Positions 1-13,099 of a stretch of DNA of 64,000 nt are shown piece after piece. The notes under the pieces are model-generated. The model saw only the letters and a list, made by a program, of their open reading frames with translations, ran no database searches and was not told the origin of the DNA. The stretch spans positions 781,056 through 845,055 of the forward strand of contig NC_052355.1 in assembly GCF_009727055.1 (NCBI RefSeq), given 5' to 3'. A program made the position numbers and the translations under genes. Within the stretch, counting starts at the first letter, position 1. Every line of letters starts with the position of its first letter. The DNA comes from Benincasa hispida (Eukaryota > Streptophyta > Magnoliopsida > Cucurbitales > Cucurbitaceae).

Positions 1-53
1 CATATAAAACACCCACCAAACCAAAATTAAACTGAGTTGAATGCTTATTTGAT

Positions 54-65
54 GCTCTGATACCA
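54..65 (-). other. Primer binding site of a minus-strand Copia element
   Basis: On the minus strand this reads TGGTATCAGAGC, the complement of the initiator-methionine tRNA 3' end that primes reverse transcription in most plant Copia elements. It lies two bases beyond the end of the LTR at 68-1984. The LTR is therefore a 5' LTR, and the body of the element continues leftwards out of the window. Confidence 0.8.
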
Positions 66-67
66 AT

Positions 68-1984
68 TGTAGGATTGTATCACAGTAGCAGAAGCACAAG
101 GATCATCTAAGTACTCAAATTCACTAATTTTGGCAAAATATAAAGTATGCTTTTGCAGAAACAAGTGAGTTTCAAGACATATCTCTTGTAGAACTTCTTC
201 AAAGCTCCTTCACTAGCTGCTATCTTCTCCAAGTCTTGTTGTAGACCACCTCAAGATCTTCCCCACTATTCTCTTGGTGTTCTAGATTGAGTTGTGGGAC
301 TCAAAACAAGCTTGAATCAAGGGTAGAAGGAGAAATGGTCACTGTAGAAAATCAGCTGAAGAATTCTTTCTTCAAACTAAATTTTCTCTCAAAATCTTTA
401 TAGATTGCATGCCCGATTTTCACTTCAATCTTTTCATTATATTGAAGATCAATATCAAAGAAAAGAGTTGCATGAGTTGCAACTCATGCTTGGAGAATAC
501 AAGGCCAAGCTAATGATTCATGTGTGAGCAACTACAAAGACGGATAATGGAAAATCTTCATTTTCCATTTAAGTGTTTTGTTTTCTTTTCCTTTTTCAAT
601 TTTATCTCAAAAAATCAAATTTTGATTTTATTAAATCTATTTTGATTTTAAAAATGAAAATTTTAATTAATTTCATAAATTAATTATTAAATAAAACTTA
701 ATTAATTTAATCTCAAATATAAATTAATTTTAACACATATCCATCTTTATATATTTAAATATATTTAAATATATATAAATTATCCCATTCTGTTTAATTC
801 TAAAAATAAATCATATTTAAAATATATATAAATTCTCCATTCCGTTTAATTCTAAAATTAAACATGTAATTATATCTCATATAATTACTAATTCCTTAAT
901 TCTAATTTGAATGTTTTAAATTAACTTAATACGCTATTTTGAGCTAGTTTGTTACGAGGTAATAGAGGGACCTTGCGGACCTACAGATCATGGGCTCCAA
1001 TGATCCGAGATTGATTGGTTAAACTCATTAGACCAAATTAATCTCCATTCGTTAACTAATGGGTTACTCCACTAAAGTCCATAGTTGCACTCCCCTCACT
1101 ATAGATATATTATGTCCACATGATTTAACCATAATCAGCAATCGACCCTTCATAGGTTATTCGTAATAACGGCTGAGTCAAATATCTATTTTACCCCCGA
1201 GATTATGTCTTATTCCTCAAGTCCTACCGATCCTCTAATGAACATCCGGTTTGTGATCCAATCACTAAACCAAACTCTCTCAGCCCAGTGAGAAGGTGGC
1301 CCCCTTTGTTCAAGACCTGGATTCAGTACTTGAGAGAACAACCTTTCTCCTATCCCTAAATCGGGTAGGCATGAACTTCGTCTTGCACCCTATGTCCCTA
1401 GCTATTTATTCGGTCTTACCCCTAAAATGGGAGTCTTATTGAGCCAGCGCTGTTGAGCCAACCCTCAACTATGCAAATCTAAGGGCAATCCCGAATAAAT
1501 AGGAGTTCATAGTTAGCACGGGATTAAGATCGAGTTACCTAGGTCATGTAGGTGAAATAGTCAGTCTTAAACAGTATACAACGTTATAAAGTAAGAGTGA
1601 CTTATTTCTTGGTCCTGATCTTATGCAAACTCATTGCATAGGATGCTCCCACTCCTCATGTCATAACATGTACGAATTAGGATCACATCATATGTAGCAC
1701 TTTACAATCTTTGTAACAACTACAGAGCAGGCTGCATCCAATGGTGTTACCAGAATAAGGTACCCAACCTCATTCATGTACCATAGATCATTTTGACTAT
1801 TTACTTGAACCTGATCCACTCTTATGTCTCCACATAAAGTTCAAGTACTCATACAATAGTCATGGGTCTTAGTTTATTGGATTTAGACTTTCATACAATT
1901 TATGAGATCAATAACAAGTATATTGATAATAGAAGATGTTTATTATTTTACAAACTACGAGTTTTTAGGACACAAAACCCAACA
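68..1984 (-). mobile_element. 5' LTR of a minus-strand Copia element (family D)
   Basis: Read on the minus strand, this 1917-bp LTR starts TGTTGGGTTTTGTGTCC and ends CCTACA, so it has canonical TG...CA ends, followed by a Met-tRNA primer site. It resembles the split LTR at 25822-26711 plus 36120-38696 over long stretches, including the block around 950-1000 and the block near 1180. It interrupts a + strand Copia integrase reading frame that begins at 1985. The 5 bp after it (CTTTC) should recur beyond the other end of the element, outside the window. It encodes no protein. Confidence 0.85.
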
Positions 1985-3320
1985 CTTTCGCATTTGGGGT
2001 TGCCCAGCACATGTGCTTGAGGCTAATCCTAAGAAATTGGAAGCACATTCAAGGTTGTGCCTATTTGTAGGCTACCCCAAAGGTGTTGAGGATGGTGCCC
2101 TAAACTCTCGTGTCCTGTATTTTCTAAACACAGTTTTTGAACAAACACTTATGATGTATAATATATGATATTTTCTTCACTCTTGTCTATGAATATTGGA
2201 TGTTTTATTTGCTTTACCACAAACCAATAAACTAAGATCCCTGATTGTCGTTTGTAACGTAAGCATGTATGTGGAGACATACAAGTGGATCATGTCTTAA
2301 GTGATAACCAAAATGGTCTGTAGTATATGGATATAGGAGGGATACCTTATCCTAGTAATGCTACGGATGCCCCCACTCTGTAAAATAATTACAATTATTG
2401 TGACTTGCCACAGATGGTCTGATCCTGGTCATTCATTTGGAGACTTGCGAGCGAGGGCGTCCTATACAAAGGAGTTTGTATAAGATCGGACCACGAAGTG
2501 TTATAGTCTTGTTATATAACGCCATTCATGACAGAGACTTCACTTCACTAGGATGACCATAGGTAAAATGACCTCAATCCTAAGTGAGTTAGGAACTCAT
2601 ACCTTTGAGGACGGTCCTTTTATTTGCATGGGTGCGAGTGGCCAGATCGCCAACTCAAACCTACCACTTTAGGGATTCATCTGATTTGGAAGCTAGGAAC
2701 TTAGCTACACAAGATGGAATTCACTCCTTCCCCGAAGTAGGGATAAGTAGATAGATTACTCCCTTAAGGAAAGGTGTCCATACATAGTAGGACTATGTTG
2801 TATTGTTCATTAGAGGAATCAGTGGTACTTAAGGAGTTAGATGTAACTATAGGGGAAAAACGGTAAATTGGTCCAATTGTACTTACGAGAATCTGTGAAG
2901 GGTTATTGTACTGTTGATTGGTTATATTCGATGGACATAGAAATACATCTGTGGCACGAAGAGTGCAGCTGTTAGTCTTTAGTGGAATGTCTGGCAGTTA
3001 AGGAATGGTGGATCTCGTGGCTAAAGAGTTTAGTCAGTTATTCACATACCGTTGGAGCTTCAAGCCATAAGTCCATAAGGTCCCCTTGGTAGCTCAGTGG
3101 ATTCAAGTTGAGAATCAGTTTTTTGGGTCCATTTGAAGTGTTCAATATGACAAGAGGGAGTTCAGTTATATATGATATGATTGAACTGGTTGATTATATA
3201 TGATATGATTGACAATATGTATGAGATACATTAATTGGAGGAAAATGGATATAAAATATGATTTATATCTAGTGGAGGAGAAATGACTATGGTTCATATG
3301 TTGCATTTAATGTAATATTA

Positions 3321-5398
3321 TGAAGGAAATCGATCACGAGGATTTCCATGAGCAGCGAAATAGATCATTCCAAATTACAATCATGTATGAACATTACAAA
3401 TTACAGTCATACACAGAAATAAACGGTTATACAATCAATACAAAAGTTACAGCATGAAACTACAAATGATCAAGAAGAGAAATCTCTACACACATTTGTA
3501 GACTCGACTCCATGCTCCTTGATCACGAACGCTCAAACACAGCAACCTCGAACGCTTGAACAACACGACTGCTACATAGCACGAATACCGCGCACTTGAC
3601 CTCAGCAATCGCCTCGACCACAAACTTCCCAACAGCACGAACAGCCTCCACAGAACCTCAACGATATCGAGTTGAGTATAACACCACCAAGAAGGCTACC
3701 TTGGTATTCTCGGTGTGAGAATCCAGAGGGTGGGCTCTATGTGAACTCGTTTTAAAGTAGATGAAGAAGGAAACAACAGTCGTGTACACGATTGGGCAAG
3801 TGGGAGATGGCTGAAACCTATCATATAGGTCGATGCCGAATCGTTTAGCAAAAGCTAAGCGATCGTTTAGCTCATCATTTAGCTACGTGTCTATCGCTTA
3901 CAAAACACTACACGATCGTCTAGCTCGCTTAAGCTGTCACTTAGTAAATCAGTGTTTACTTGACAACTTCCATGAGAAAATTCACAAAATCAATTTTGAC
4001 AAAAAACTTTCTAAAATTTGGAAAACAATTTGGCTTTTATCTCACAGTTACCATGAACCACCAATAATCTCCCACTCAATTGGTTATTAGAGAAAAAGAT
4101 TTAATTATCCAATAATTAATATTATTATAAATATAAATAATAACCAACTTATCATACTATATTTATAACCTATAGTTTTAATATTTCATCTCATGAAACA
4201 TATAAACCATAGTTCTTTTNNNNNNNNNNTTCTATGGCACTTAATGTAAATCTCATTTATATTAATCCTCCACTAGATGTATCTCATACATTATACCAAT
4301 TATATCATATATAATCAAATTACCTCTTGTCAATTTGAGCATTTCAAATCAACACCAAGAACTGATCCTCAACTGAATCCATTAAGCTACCAAGGGGACT
4401 TTATGGACCTGTAGCTCAAAGCTCCAACGATACGTGAATAACTGACTAAACTCTTTAGTCACGGGATCCACCATCCGTTAATTGCCAGGCACTCCACTAA
4501 AGATCGACAGCTGAACTCTCCTTACCACAGATATATTATGTGTCCATCTTAACCAATAAGAAGTGCGACAACCCTTCACCAATCGCTCGTAAGAACAGTT
4601 GGGCCAATAATCGTTATGCCCCTGTAGTTACATCTAACTCCTTAAGTACCACTAATCCCTCTAATGAACATAAGTCATAGTCCTACTATGACTGAGTCCT
4701 CTCTTCCAAAGAGAAGTTGTAGCCACTATGTTCAAGCCCCGGAATCAACCCTTAAGGAAGCAATCTCTCTACTCATCCCTGCTTCAGGAAAGGAGTGAAT
4801 TCCATCTTGTGGATTGAGTTCCCAGCTCCCAAATCAAACAAGTCCCCAAAAAGGTAGGCATATTGAGTTAGCAATCTGGTCACTCTCATCCATACTAATC
4901 AAAGGACCGCCCTCAAAGGCAGGAGTTCCTAAAACACACAGGATTGAGGTCGTGTCACCTATTGTTGTTTAGGTGAGATGTAAGTCTCTAGTATCAACAG
5001 CGTTATATACGGAGTCTAGTCATCTCGTGGTTCGGGTCTTATACAATCTCTTTATATAGGACACCTCCGCTCGTACATCTCCACATGAATAGTTAGGATC
5101 TATCATATGTAGTAGTTTACAATACTTGCAAACCTCTACAAAGCGGGTTGTATCCATAGTGTCATCAGGATCAGATATCCCACCTTAATCCTTATACGAC
5201 AGACCTATTTAGGTTATCATTTAAGGCATGATCCACTTGTATATCACATATACATGCTTAAGTTCACATAAGATAACCATGGTGTTTATTGGATATGAGT
5301 AAATGCCAGAATTAAATAACAATTATTTTATTAATCAAACAATGTGTATCTTTACAAAACAACGAGACTCTGGGAGAATTAGGACACCAATCCCAACA
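3321..5398 (-). mobile_element. Solo Copia LTR (family A) nested in another family A LTR
   Basis: This 2078-bp LTR is flanked by a perfect 5-bp duplication, TATTA at 3316-3320 and 5399-5403. On the minus strand it begins TGTTGGGATTGG and ends TTTCCTTCA, matching the host LTR family in inverted orientation. The host LTR sequence continues after it with the same order of blocks seen at 18110-18200. A 10-N assembly gap lies inside. No coding sequence. Confidence 0.9.
4220..4229. other. Assembly gap (10 N)
   Basis: Ten consecutive N bases lie inside the nested solo LTR. The true number of missing bases is unknown. The flanking sequence stays collinear with other family A LTRs, so the missing piece is probably short. 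Confidence 0.95.
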
Positions 5399-5576
5399 TA
5401 TTAAACCACAGGTTAATGAATATAATATGATTATATTTATTATTTATTATTGGACAATTACAGGATAATTGTGTCGGCATTTTCTCCGTAACTGTGTGAT
5501 AGTGGGAGGTTGCATTCAATTTTCGTAACTGAGAAATAAAATAAAAATCATTTTCATTTTGCAAGAGATCAGACAT

Positions 5577-5830
5577 TCGCTCACGTTTAGTATATACTAC
5601 CTATCGCATAGCAAACTGAGAGCCTACACGATAGCTCATTGTTTCTAAGCGATCGTATACACACGCGCAGCTTACTAAACAATCGCATAGGATTTGTTAA
5701 ACGATTGTCTAGCTTTTTCATAAACGATCACATGCCCGAGCATTTACTAAACGATTGTCTATACGATCTTGGCCCTTTTACTAAACGATCGTGTACCTCT
5801 ATCTAAACAATCAAGCATCGTCTATATGAT
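5577..5830 (+). repeat. Degenerate CGATCG-centred array in family A LTR
   Basis: This segment repeats a motif close to CTAAACGATCGYTTA every 25-35 bases with many substitutions. The equivalent segment in other family A LTRs lies at about 3832-3960 (minus), 9740-9915 and 18300-18520. It sits in the last third of the LTR, just before a block reading TTCTCCCACTTGCTTG. Confidence 0.7.
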
Positions 5831-8238
5831 AGACCCAATATTCTCCCACTTGCTTGGTCATGGTATATGATCTTCTCTTCCTCCTTCCCTCTTCCAAATC
5901 CAACAGAGCCCACACCTCCTGCATTCTCACACCAAGAATATCGAGGGTTCTAAGTGGTGGTGTCCTCCCTGTTGCTGTGTTCGTGTTAAGTCCGTTCGTG
6001 GGTAGACGACCGTGATTTGGTGGACAATTTACTTGGGCGTTCTCAGCGAGAGCGAGAGGAGTAATCCATTGGACGAGAGCGAGTTTTTGGTGAAGAAAAG
6101 TTCTTCAACTGGTACGTTTCTTATTCTCTTGTTGTTTTAAGTTTCAAAGCATGCCTGTAATTAGTTGTTAAATGCATATATATTATGTTTTATTATGAAT
6201 GCATTGATTCTGTCACGATGAGTTTGGGACGTTCTCGCTTCCGTTCAAAGGTACTCTTAGATAAGAGTTCCTTCAAAAGATACATGAGGGGGTTACTTTT
6301 ATGATCCTAGGGAAAACAAAGTGTTTATGTCAACGAATGTTACCTTCCTGGAGGAGGATCACATGAGGGAGCACAGTCCACGTAGTAAAATCGTGTCCTG
6401 TGAACTTTCCAACGAAACTACTAAAACTTCAACAAGAGTTGTTGAAGGGCTTGCTACATCAATAAGAGTTGTTGATGGGAGTTCATCTGGTAGGTCAAAT
6501 CTACCTCCAGAGTTGAGGGAACCTCGACGTAGTGGAAGGGTTGTGAACACACCTATTCGCTATATAGGTTTCACTGGAATCCTGGCTATGGTAGCCTATG
6601 GCAAGGTTGAGGATCCGTTGTCTTATCAGAAGGCAATGGAGGATGTTGACTGGGATGAATGGGTCAAAGCCATGGATCTCGAGATGGAGTATATGTACTT
6701 CAACTCAGTATGGGATCTTGTAGATCAACTTGATGGGGTTAAACCTATAGGTTGTAAATGGATCTATAAGAGGAAACAGGGTGCTGATGGGAAGGTGCAA
6801 ACCTTCAAGACTAGACATGTGGCAAAGGGTTATACCCAAGTGGAGGGAGTTTACTATAAGGAGACTTTCTCACCTGTTGCCATGTTAAAGTCTATCCGCA
6901 TCATCCTATCCATTGCCTCATATTATGACTATGAGATACGACAAATGGATGTCAAGACTGCCTTTCTAAATGGTAATTTTAAGGAGATCATATATATGGT
7001 ACAGCCCGAGGGATTCATAGCCCAAGGTCAAGAGCAAAAGGTTTGCAAACTGAATCGGTCCATTTATGGGCTGAAATTGGCGTCTCGATCTTGGAACATA
7101 AGGTTTGATACTACGATCAAATCTTACGGCTTTGACCAAAACGTTGATGAGCCTTGTGTCTATAAGAAAATCATCGACAGTTTAGTATTTTTCCTAGTGT
7201 TGTATGTAGATGATATCCTACCCACTAGAAATGATGTAGGTTTACTAACTTCAGTTAAGAACTGGCTAGCAACCCAATTCCAAATGAAAGATTTGGGAGA
7301 GGCTCAGTTTGTTCTTGGTATTCAGATCTTTCGAGATCAAAAGAACAAAGTGCTAGTGCTGCCTCAGGCATCGTACATTGATAAGATGTTGATCAAGTAC
7401 TCGATGCAGAACTCCAAAAGTGGCCTACTGCCATTTTGGCATGAAGTTACATTGTTTAAGGAACAGTGTCCTAAGACACCTCAAGAGGTTGAGGAAATGA
7501 GATGGGTCCCCTATGCATCTGTCATTGGCAGTTTGATGTATGCAATGTTATGTACTCAATCTAACATCTGTTACACTGTGGGGATAGTCAATAGATATCA
7601 GTCTAATCCAGGACAGGGTCACTGGACTATAGTCAAGAACATCCTCAAGTATCTTTGGAGAATGAGGAACCACATGCTCGTGTATGGATCTAAGGAATTG
7701 ATATTTACTGGATAAACGGACTCTAACTTTTAGACTGATAAGGATTCTCAGAAATCCACTTTAGGCTCAGTGTTCACTCTTAACGGAGGGACTATAGTAT
7801 GGCGAAGCACTAAGCAGGGATGCATCACTGACTCCACGATAGAGGCCGAGTATGTAACGGCTTATGAAGCTACTAAGAAGACCGTTTGGCTCAGGAAGTT
7901 TCGGACTGATCTAGAAGTTTTTCCAGACATGTCTAGGCCTATCCCCCTTTATTGTGATAATAGTGGTGCTATGGCGAAACATAGAGAGCAGAAATATCAT
8001 CTCATCTATGAGATTGTGCATAGAGGGGACGTAATAGTCATGAAGATCGCTTCAAAGCACAACGTTGCTGACCTATTTACGAAGGCTCTCATGGCTATAG
8101 TTTTTTAGGGTCACCTTCAGAGCATGGGTCTACGGGACCGTCTGCGGCTAGACTAGGGCAAGTGGGAGATTTTGTACTAGGCCTTAGTGCCCTATACTAT
8201 TTTGTACTTGTTTTTATCTTATACATCCACTCGTTATA

Positions 8239-8253
8239 GGACAAGTGAGAGAT
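8239..8253 (+). other. Polypurine tract of the Copia element
   Basis: GGACAAGTGAGAGAT lies directly before the TGTTGGGG start of the 3' LTR and would prime plus-strand DNA synthesis. The same arrangement (CAAGTGGGAGTTT then TGTTGG) precedes the LTR at 41765. Confidence 0.75.
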
Positions 8254-10357
8254 TGTTGGGGTTGATGGCCTAAATCCCATAAGGTCTTGTAGTTTTTAAA
8301 CATCTATATGAACAAATGCTTGTGATTTAATAATATGAGATATTTTCTTCACTGTTATTTATGAAATATGAGATATTTTATTTGTATTAACCACAAACCA
8401 ATAAACTAAGATCACTGGTTATCGTTGTGACTTAAGCATGTATGTGGAGACATAAAAGTGGATCATATCTTAAGTTATAACCTAAATAGTTTGTAGTATA
8501 TAGATAAAGGAGGAAAACCTTATCCTGGTGACACTGTGGATATAGTCCGCTTTGTAGATGTTACAAGTGTTGTAAAGTTCTACAGATGGTCTGATCCCGA
8601 TCATTCATGTGAAGACATGCAAGCAAGGGTGTCCTATGCAAAGGAGTTTGTATAATACAGGACCACGAAATGTTTAGTCTTGTTATATAATGTCGTTCAT
8701 GACAGAGACTTTCATTTAACTAGGATGACCATAGGTAACATGACCTTAATCCTGAGTGAGTTGGGAACTCCTGCCTATGAGGGTGATCCTTTGATTTGCA
8801 TGGGTGCGAGTGGCCAAATTGTCGACTCAAACCTACCACTTTGGAGATTCATCTGATTGGGGAGCTGGGAACTCAGCTACACAAGATGGAATTCATTCCT
8901 TCCCCAAAGTAGGGGTAAGTAGATAGATTACTCCCTTAAGGGCTGATTCTGGAGCTTGAACGATGTGATGCCACACACTTTCTCATGGCCCAAGAGGTGT
9001 TCACTCATAGTAGGACTATGATATATTGTTCATTAGAGGAATCAATGGTATTTAAGGAGTTAGATGTAACTATAAGGGCAAAATGGTAAATTGGCCCAGC
9101 TATACTTACAAGCGATCTGTGAAGGGTTATCGTACTGTTGATTGGTTATATCCAATGGACACAAAAATATATTTGTAGTGAGAAGAGTGCAAATATCAGT
9201 CTTTAGTGGAGTGCCCGACAGTTAACAGATAGTGGATTTCGTGATTAAAAAGTTTAGTCAGTTATTCACGTACCATTTGAGTTTCAAGCTACGGGTCCAT
9301 AAGGTCCCCTTGGTAGCTCAATGGATTCAAGTTGAGAATCAGTTTTTGGGTTAGTTTGAAGTTTCAAATTAACAAGAGGGAATTTGATTATATATGATAT
9401 AATTAAATTGGTTCAATTATATGTGATATAATTGATTTGATGTATGAGATACATTAATTGGAAGAATTTGATATAAATATGATTTATATTAAATAAAGGA
9501 GAAAAGAACTATGGTTTAAATATTACATAGGATGTGATATTAAAAGTATAGGTTATAAATATAATATGATAAGTTGGTTATTATATTTATTTATAATAAT
9601 AAAACAATTATATGATAATTGTGGTTGGTTATTTTCTCCATTAACTGTGAAGGTGGGAAGTTATTTTCAGTTTTGGATAACTGAAGGATAAAATGAAAAG
9701 TGTTTTTATTTCATTGAGAGATCGCTTCATTAGTAAATTACTAATAATTTTGCTCACGATAGACTACACGATAGCCTTCAAGCGAGAGACTAAACAATCG
9801 TATAAACGATCAAGCGATAGAGCAACATTTACTAAACAATCGTGTAAACAATCTAGCAAGATTTACTAAATGATCATGTACTAGCGAGATTTACTAAATG
9901 ATCAAGCATTCTCAGTCTATGCGATAGATAAAACCTTCTCCCACTTGCTTGATTGTGTAGTTCGATCGTTTTCTTCCTCCATCCCTCTACCAAATTCACA
10001 CAGAGCCCACACCTCCTGGATTCTCACTCCGAGAAACCAAGGTTGTCGAGTGGTTGTGTCAAGGGGTTGTTGTGCATGGATCAGACAGTTCTTGACTATT
10101 AGATGATTGGCTAGGCGATCTGAACGAAAGCGAGAGGTTTCTATCCAATTCATCACGAGAGCAAGAGTTTTATAGAAGAAGTGTTCTTCAAAGGTTTGTC
10201 TCTCATTCCTTTTATATTTGATTACTTAAGCATGTTGTAATTTTGTATAAGATGCATAACTGTTCTTGTATGTTTGTGAATACGTTTAATTCCTTCACAA
10301 TGGGCTTGGAAAGATCTTGCTTCCGCTCACTGGTTCTCTTGGATAAGAGTTCCTTCA
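8254..10357 (+). mobile_element. 3' LTR (family A) of the Copia element
   Basis: This 2104-bp LTR starts TGTTGGGG after the polypurine tract and ends AGAGTTCCTTCA. It is collinear with 2084-6275, 3321-5398 and 15074-18927. It belongs to the pol remnant 1985-8108. The following 5 bp (AGAGG) would be one half of the target duplication; the other half is outside the window. Short open frames at 9917-10571 on either strand are accidental. Confidence 0.88.
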
Positions 10358-10362
10358 AGAGG

Positions 10363-10644
10363 AGACTAGAGTTGAGATACAACTTTTGAGTGAACAGATC
10401 GCTCAAATACCTGACTTGGTTAGGAATCTCGAGCATAATCTGCTGCAGCACCAAATATTTGAGGTTACTAAGGGTAATTTTCTTTGACAGCGACAATAAT
10501 GACATGGATCTCGAGCCATGGGTGGAACCAATAGTCGATGTAGAAGAGCAACCCGAACTTACACCTGACATATTCCAGGTTATAGAGTTAGAGGTCGAAA
10601 GACCTCATCCTGTTATGTTTTCTGGTATTTCATACATTTTTTAG
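10363..10644 (+). pseudogene. Unrecognised coding-like fragment next to the Copia 3' LTR
   Basis: Frames on the + strand read without stops in two adjoining pieces. One gives a heptad-like run with EIQLLSEQIAQIPDLVRNLE. The next gives an acidic tract with DSDNNDMDLEPWVEPIVDVEEQPEL and ends near 10644. Codon choice looks protein-like and base composition is less AT-rich than the flanks. I do not recognise a family. It may be the end of another transposable-element gene, or of a host gene into which the Copia element inserted. The frame changes near 10480 and has no clear start, so I treat it as a fragment. Confidence 0.25.
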
Positions 10645-11163
10645 TATTCTTCTTTCTATTCTCAAGAGTAAGTTATAGAGTCTTATATTTATTTAGGCTC
10701 TTTCAAGCCGCTAAGTCTATCCCCCCAATTGAACAATTAATTCCCGCCATTTTATTTCACGTGCCAATTGAAAATTTAATTTCCATCATTATAACCACTC
10801 AAACTGACATCTTATATGAATTTCATGTTAATCCACAAAAACATCCATAAAATGAGGCATTTTTTTTCGAAACCAATATCATATAGTCAATCTGTCATCA
10901 TTTATAAAATGCCAACGGACATCTTAAAGGAAAAATTATTGTAGTGAAATTTTCAGCTCCAAGTTAAAAAAGAATGACAGAGACTTAAAATTAAAATCAA
11001 AAGAAGAAACATAATTACACTTTCATTAAAGGCAACACAAAATATGAATAGAATAAATCAAGAAATAGTTATTTTAAAATGAAATTACATAACAAATGAA
11101 TAAATTGACTTAATAAAATTATGGTTGCCCAAAAGTAGAGACATTTACTAGATCAAAAAAAGT
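10645..11163. other. Non-coding AT-rich DNA downstream of the peroxidase
   Basis: No open frame of note and no recognised repeat. This is the 3' flank of the minus-strand peroxidase gene. Confidence 0.6.
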
Positions 11164-12296
<1,133 letters not shown>

Positions 12297-12381
12297 TTAC
12301 TCGAAGGAAAAGAAATCTTTTACTTTGGTGATGATATTGAGAAAGAACAATGTGTGAGAAAAATGATTGTTGGAAGGCTCT

Positions 12382-12389
12382 TATTTATA
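12382..12389 (-). promoter_or_regulatory. TATA box of the peroxidase gene
   Basis: TATAAATA on the minus strand lies about 92 bp upstream of the peroxidase start codon. That leaves room for a short 5' UTR of about 60 bases. Position and match to the plant TATA consensus are good; there is no experimental support. Confidence 0.6.
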
Positions 12390-12391
12390 CA

Positions 12392-13091
12392 GTAACACTC
12401 GGAGGCTATAGCTGCCATTGTTTAACAAAGTAAGCCTAAGGTTTGGATTTGTTCAATTTCGGATCAAAGGTAAAGTCAAACGAAAACGCCGAAAAGGACA
12501 AGCATTTTAATGTATGGCGAAGGCTCATATAGAAGTTCCAAATAAATAAATTATATGAACAACTTTAATAAATCTCGTTGTAAACACTAAGAATAATACT
12601 GAATCAAAAAAAGAATTTCATTATTATAAACTACCAAATAATTAAATCCTTTGGAAATGTCTGCGTTCAATTTTGGATAGAATAAAAAAACAAATTGGAG
12701 ACGCCAAACCGGCAAAGCATTGATGCGTGGAAGATTTTCATATGCTATGAATAATGATGATTGCCCTTGCAATGCAAAATTGAACCATAATAAAGTATAT
12801 TCACTTGCAATATAGACGAAAGTTACGCATGTTATATATCACTACTAAATGTTAGTTTTATGACTTTCAACCATATTTTACGTTTTGATGATGATAATTA
12901 ACATTTACTTATGGATGATTTTCATGCTATAAAGTATTTAATGGCATAGCGTTGGACAAAACGATTTCAAACGCATTTTAAATTGCTCAGATTGGATATC
13001 ATACAAATAAGTTGTGGCCAAAAGAAGAATTAAAAAAAAAAATTTGTGTGACAATAAAGTAGCATATGTGGACCAATTAGAAATGGCACAT
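12392..13091. other. Upstream region of the peroxidase, no gene seen
   Basis: AT-rich non-coding sequence. Two stretches resemble each other loosely: GGACAAGCATTTTAATGTATGGCG near 12495 and CCGGCAAAGCATTGATGCGTGG near 12710. I see no coding region or transposon end. Confidence 0.5.
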
Positions 13092-13099
13092 GCTTTTAG

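Larger units (their letters stand above)
2084..6275 (+). mobile_element. Solo Copia LTR (family A), itself interrupted
   Basis: It starts TGTTGAGG and ends GAGTTCCTTCA. The flanking 5-mers AAAGG (2079-2083) and AAAGA (6276-6280) fit a 5-bp target duplication with one later mutation. Removing the LTR and one flank restores the integrase frame from GYPK to GGYFYDP, which confirms both ends. Subtracting the nested LTR 3321-5398 and its duplicated 5-mer leaves about 2.1 kb, the length of the other family A LTRs. No internal domain is present, so this is a solo LTR left by recombination between the two LTRs of a former element. Confidence 0.9.
1985..8108 (+). pseudogene. Copia pol remnant: integrase C-terminus, reverse transcriptase, RNase H (interrupted)
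   Basis: The first piece (1985-2083) encodes the integrase C-terminal block FRIWGCPAHVL through VGYPK. It is cut by the solo LTR 2084-6275 and resumes at 6276 with GGYFYDP in the same frame. The long open stretch 6321-7715 holds the reverse transcriptase: the KARLVAKGYTQ-like block, FLNG, LKLASRSWN and the catalytic YVDD at about 7203-7214. RNase H follows to 8108 and keeps the EAEY and CDNSG blocks and the DLFTKAL end. Inactivating changes include a stop just after the LTR (AGA-like codon to TGA), two stops near 7713-7735 and an in-frame deletion after CDNSGAMA. Gag, protease and the integrase core are absent. This is an old, dead copy. No function is expected beyond being the 5' partner of the LTR at 8254. 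Confidence 0.9.

Noticed and set aside
3833..4090. 85-codon open frame
   Set aside because: It lies in the CGATCG array of an LTR on the antisense strand.
10212..10571. Minus-strand open frame of 119 codons
   Set aside because: It runs antisense across the LTR end and into the unrecognised fragment, with no protein resemblance.
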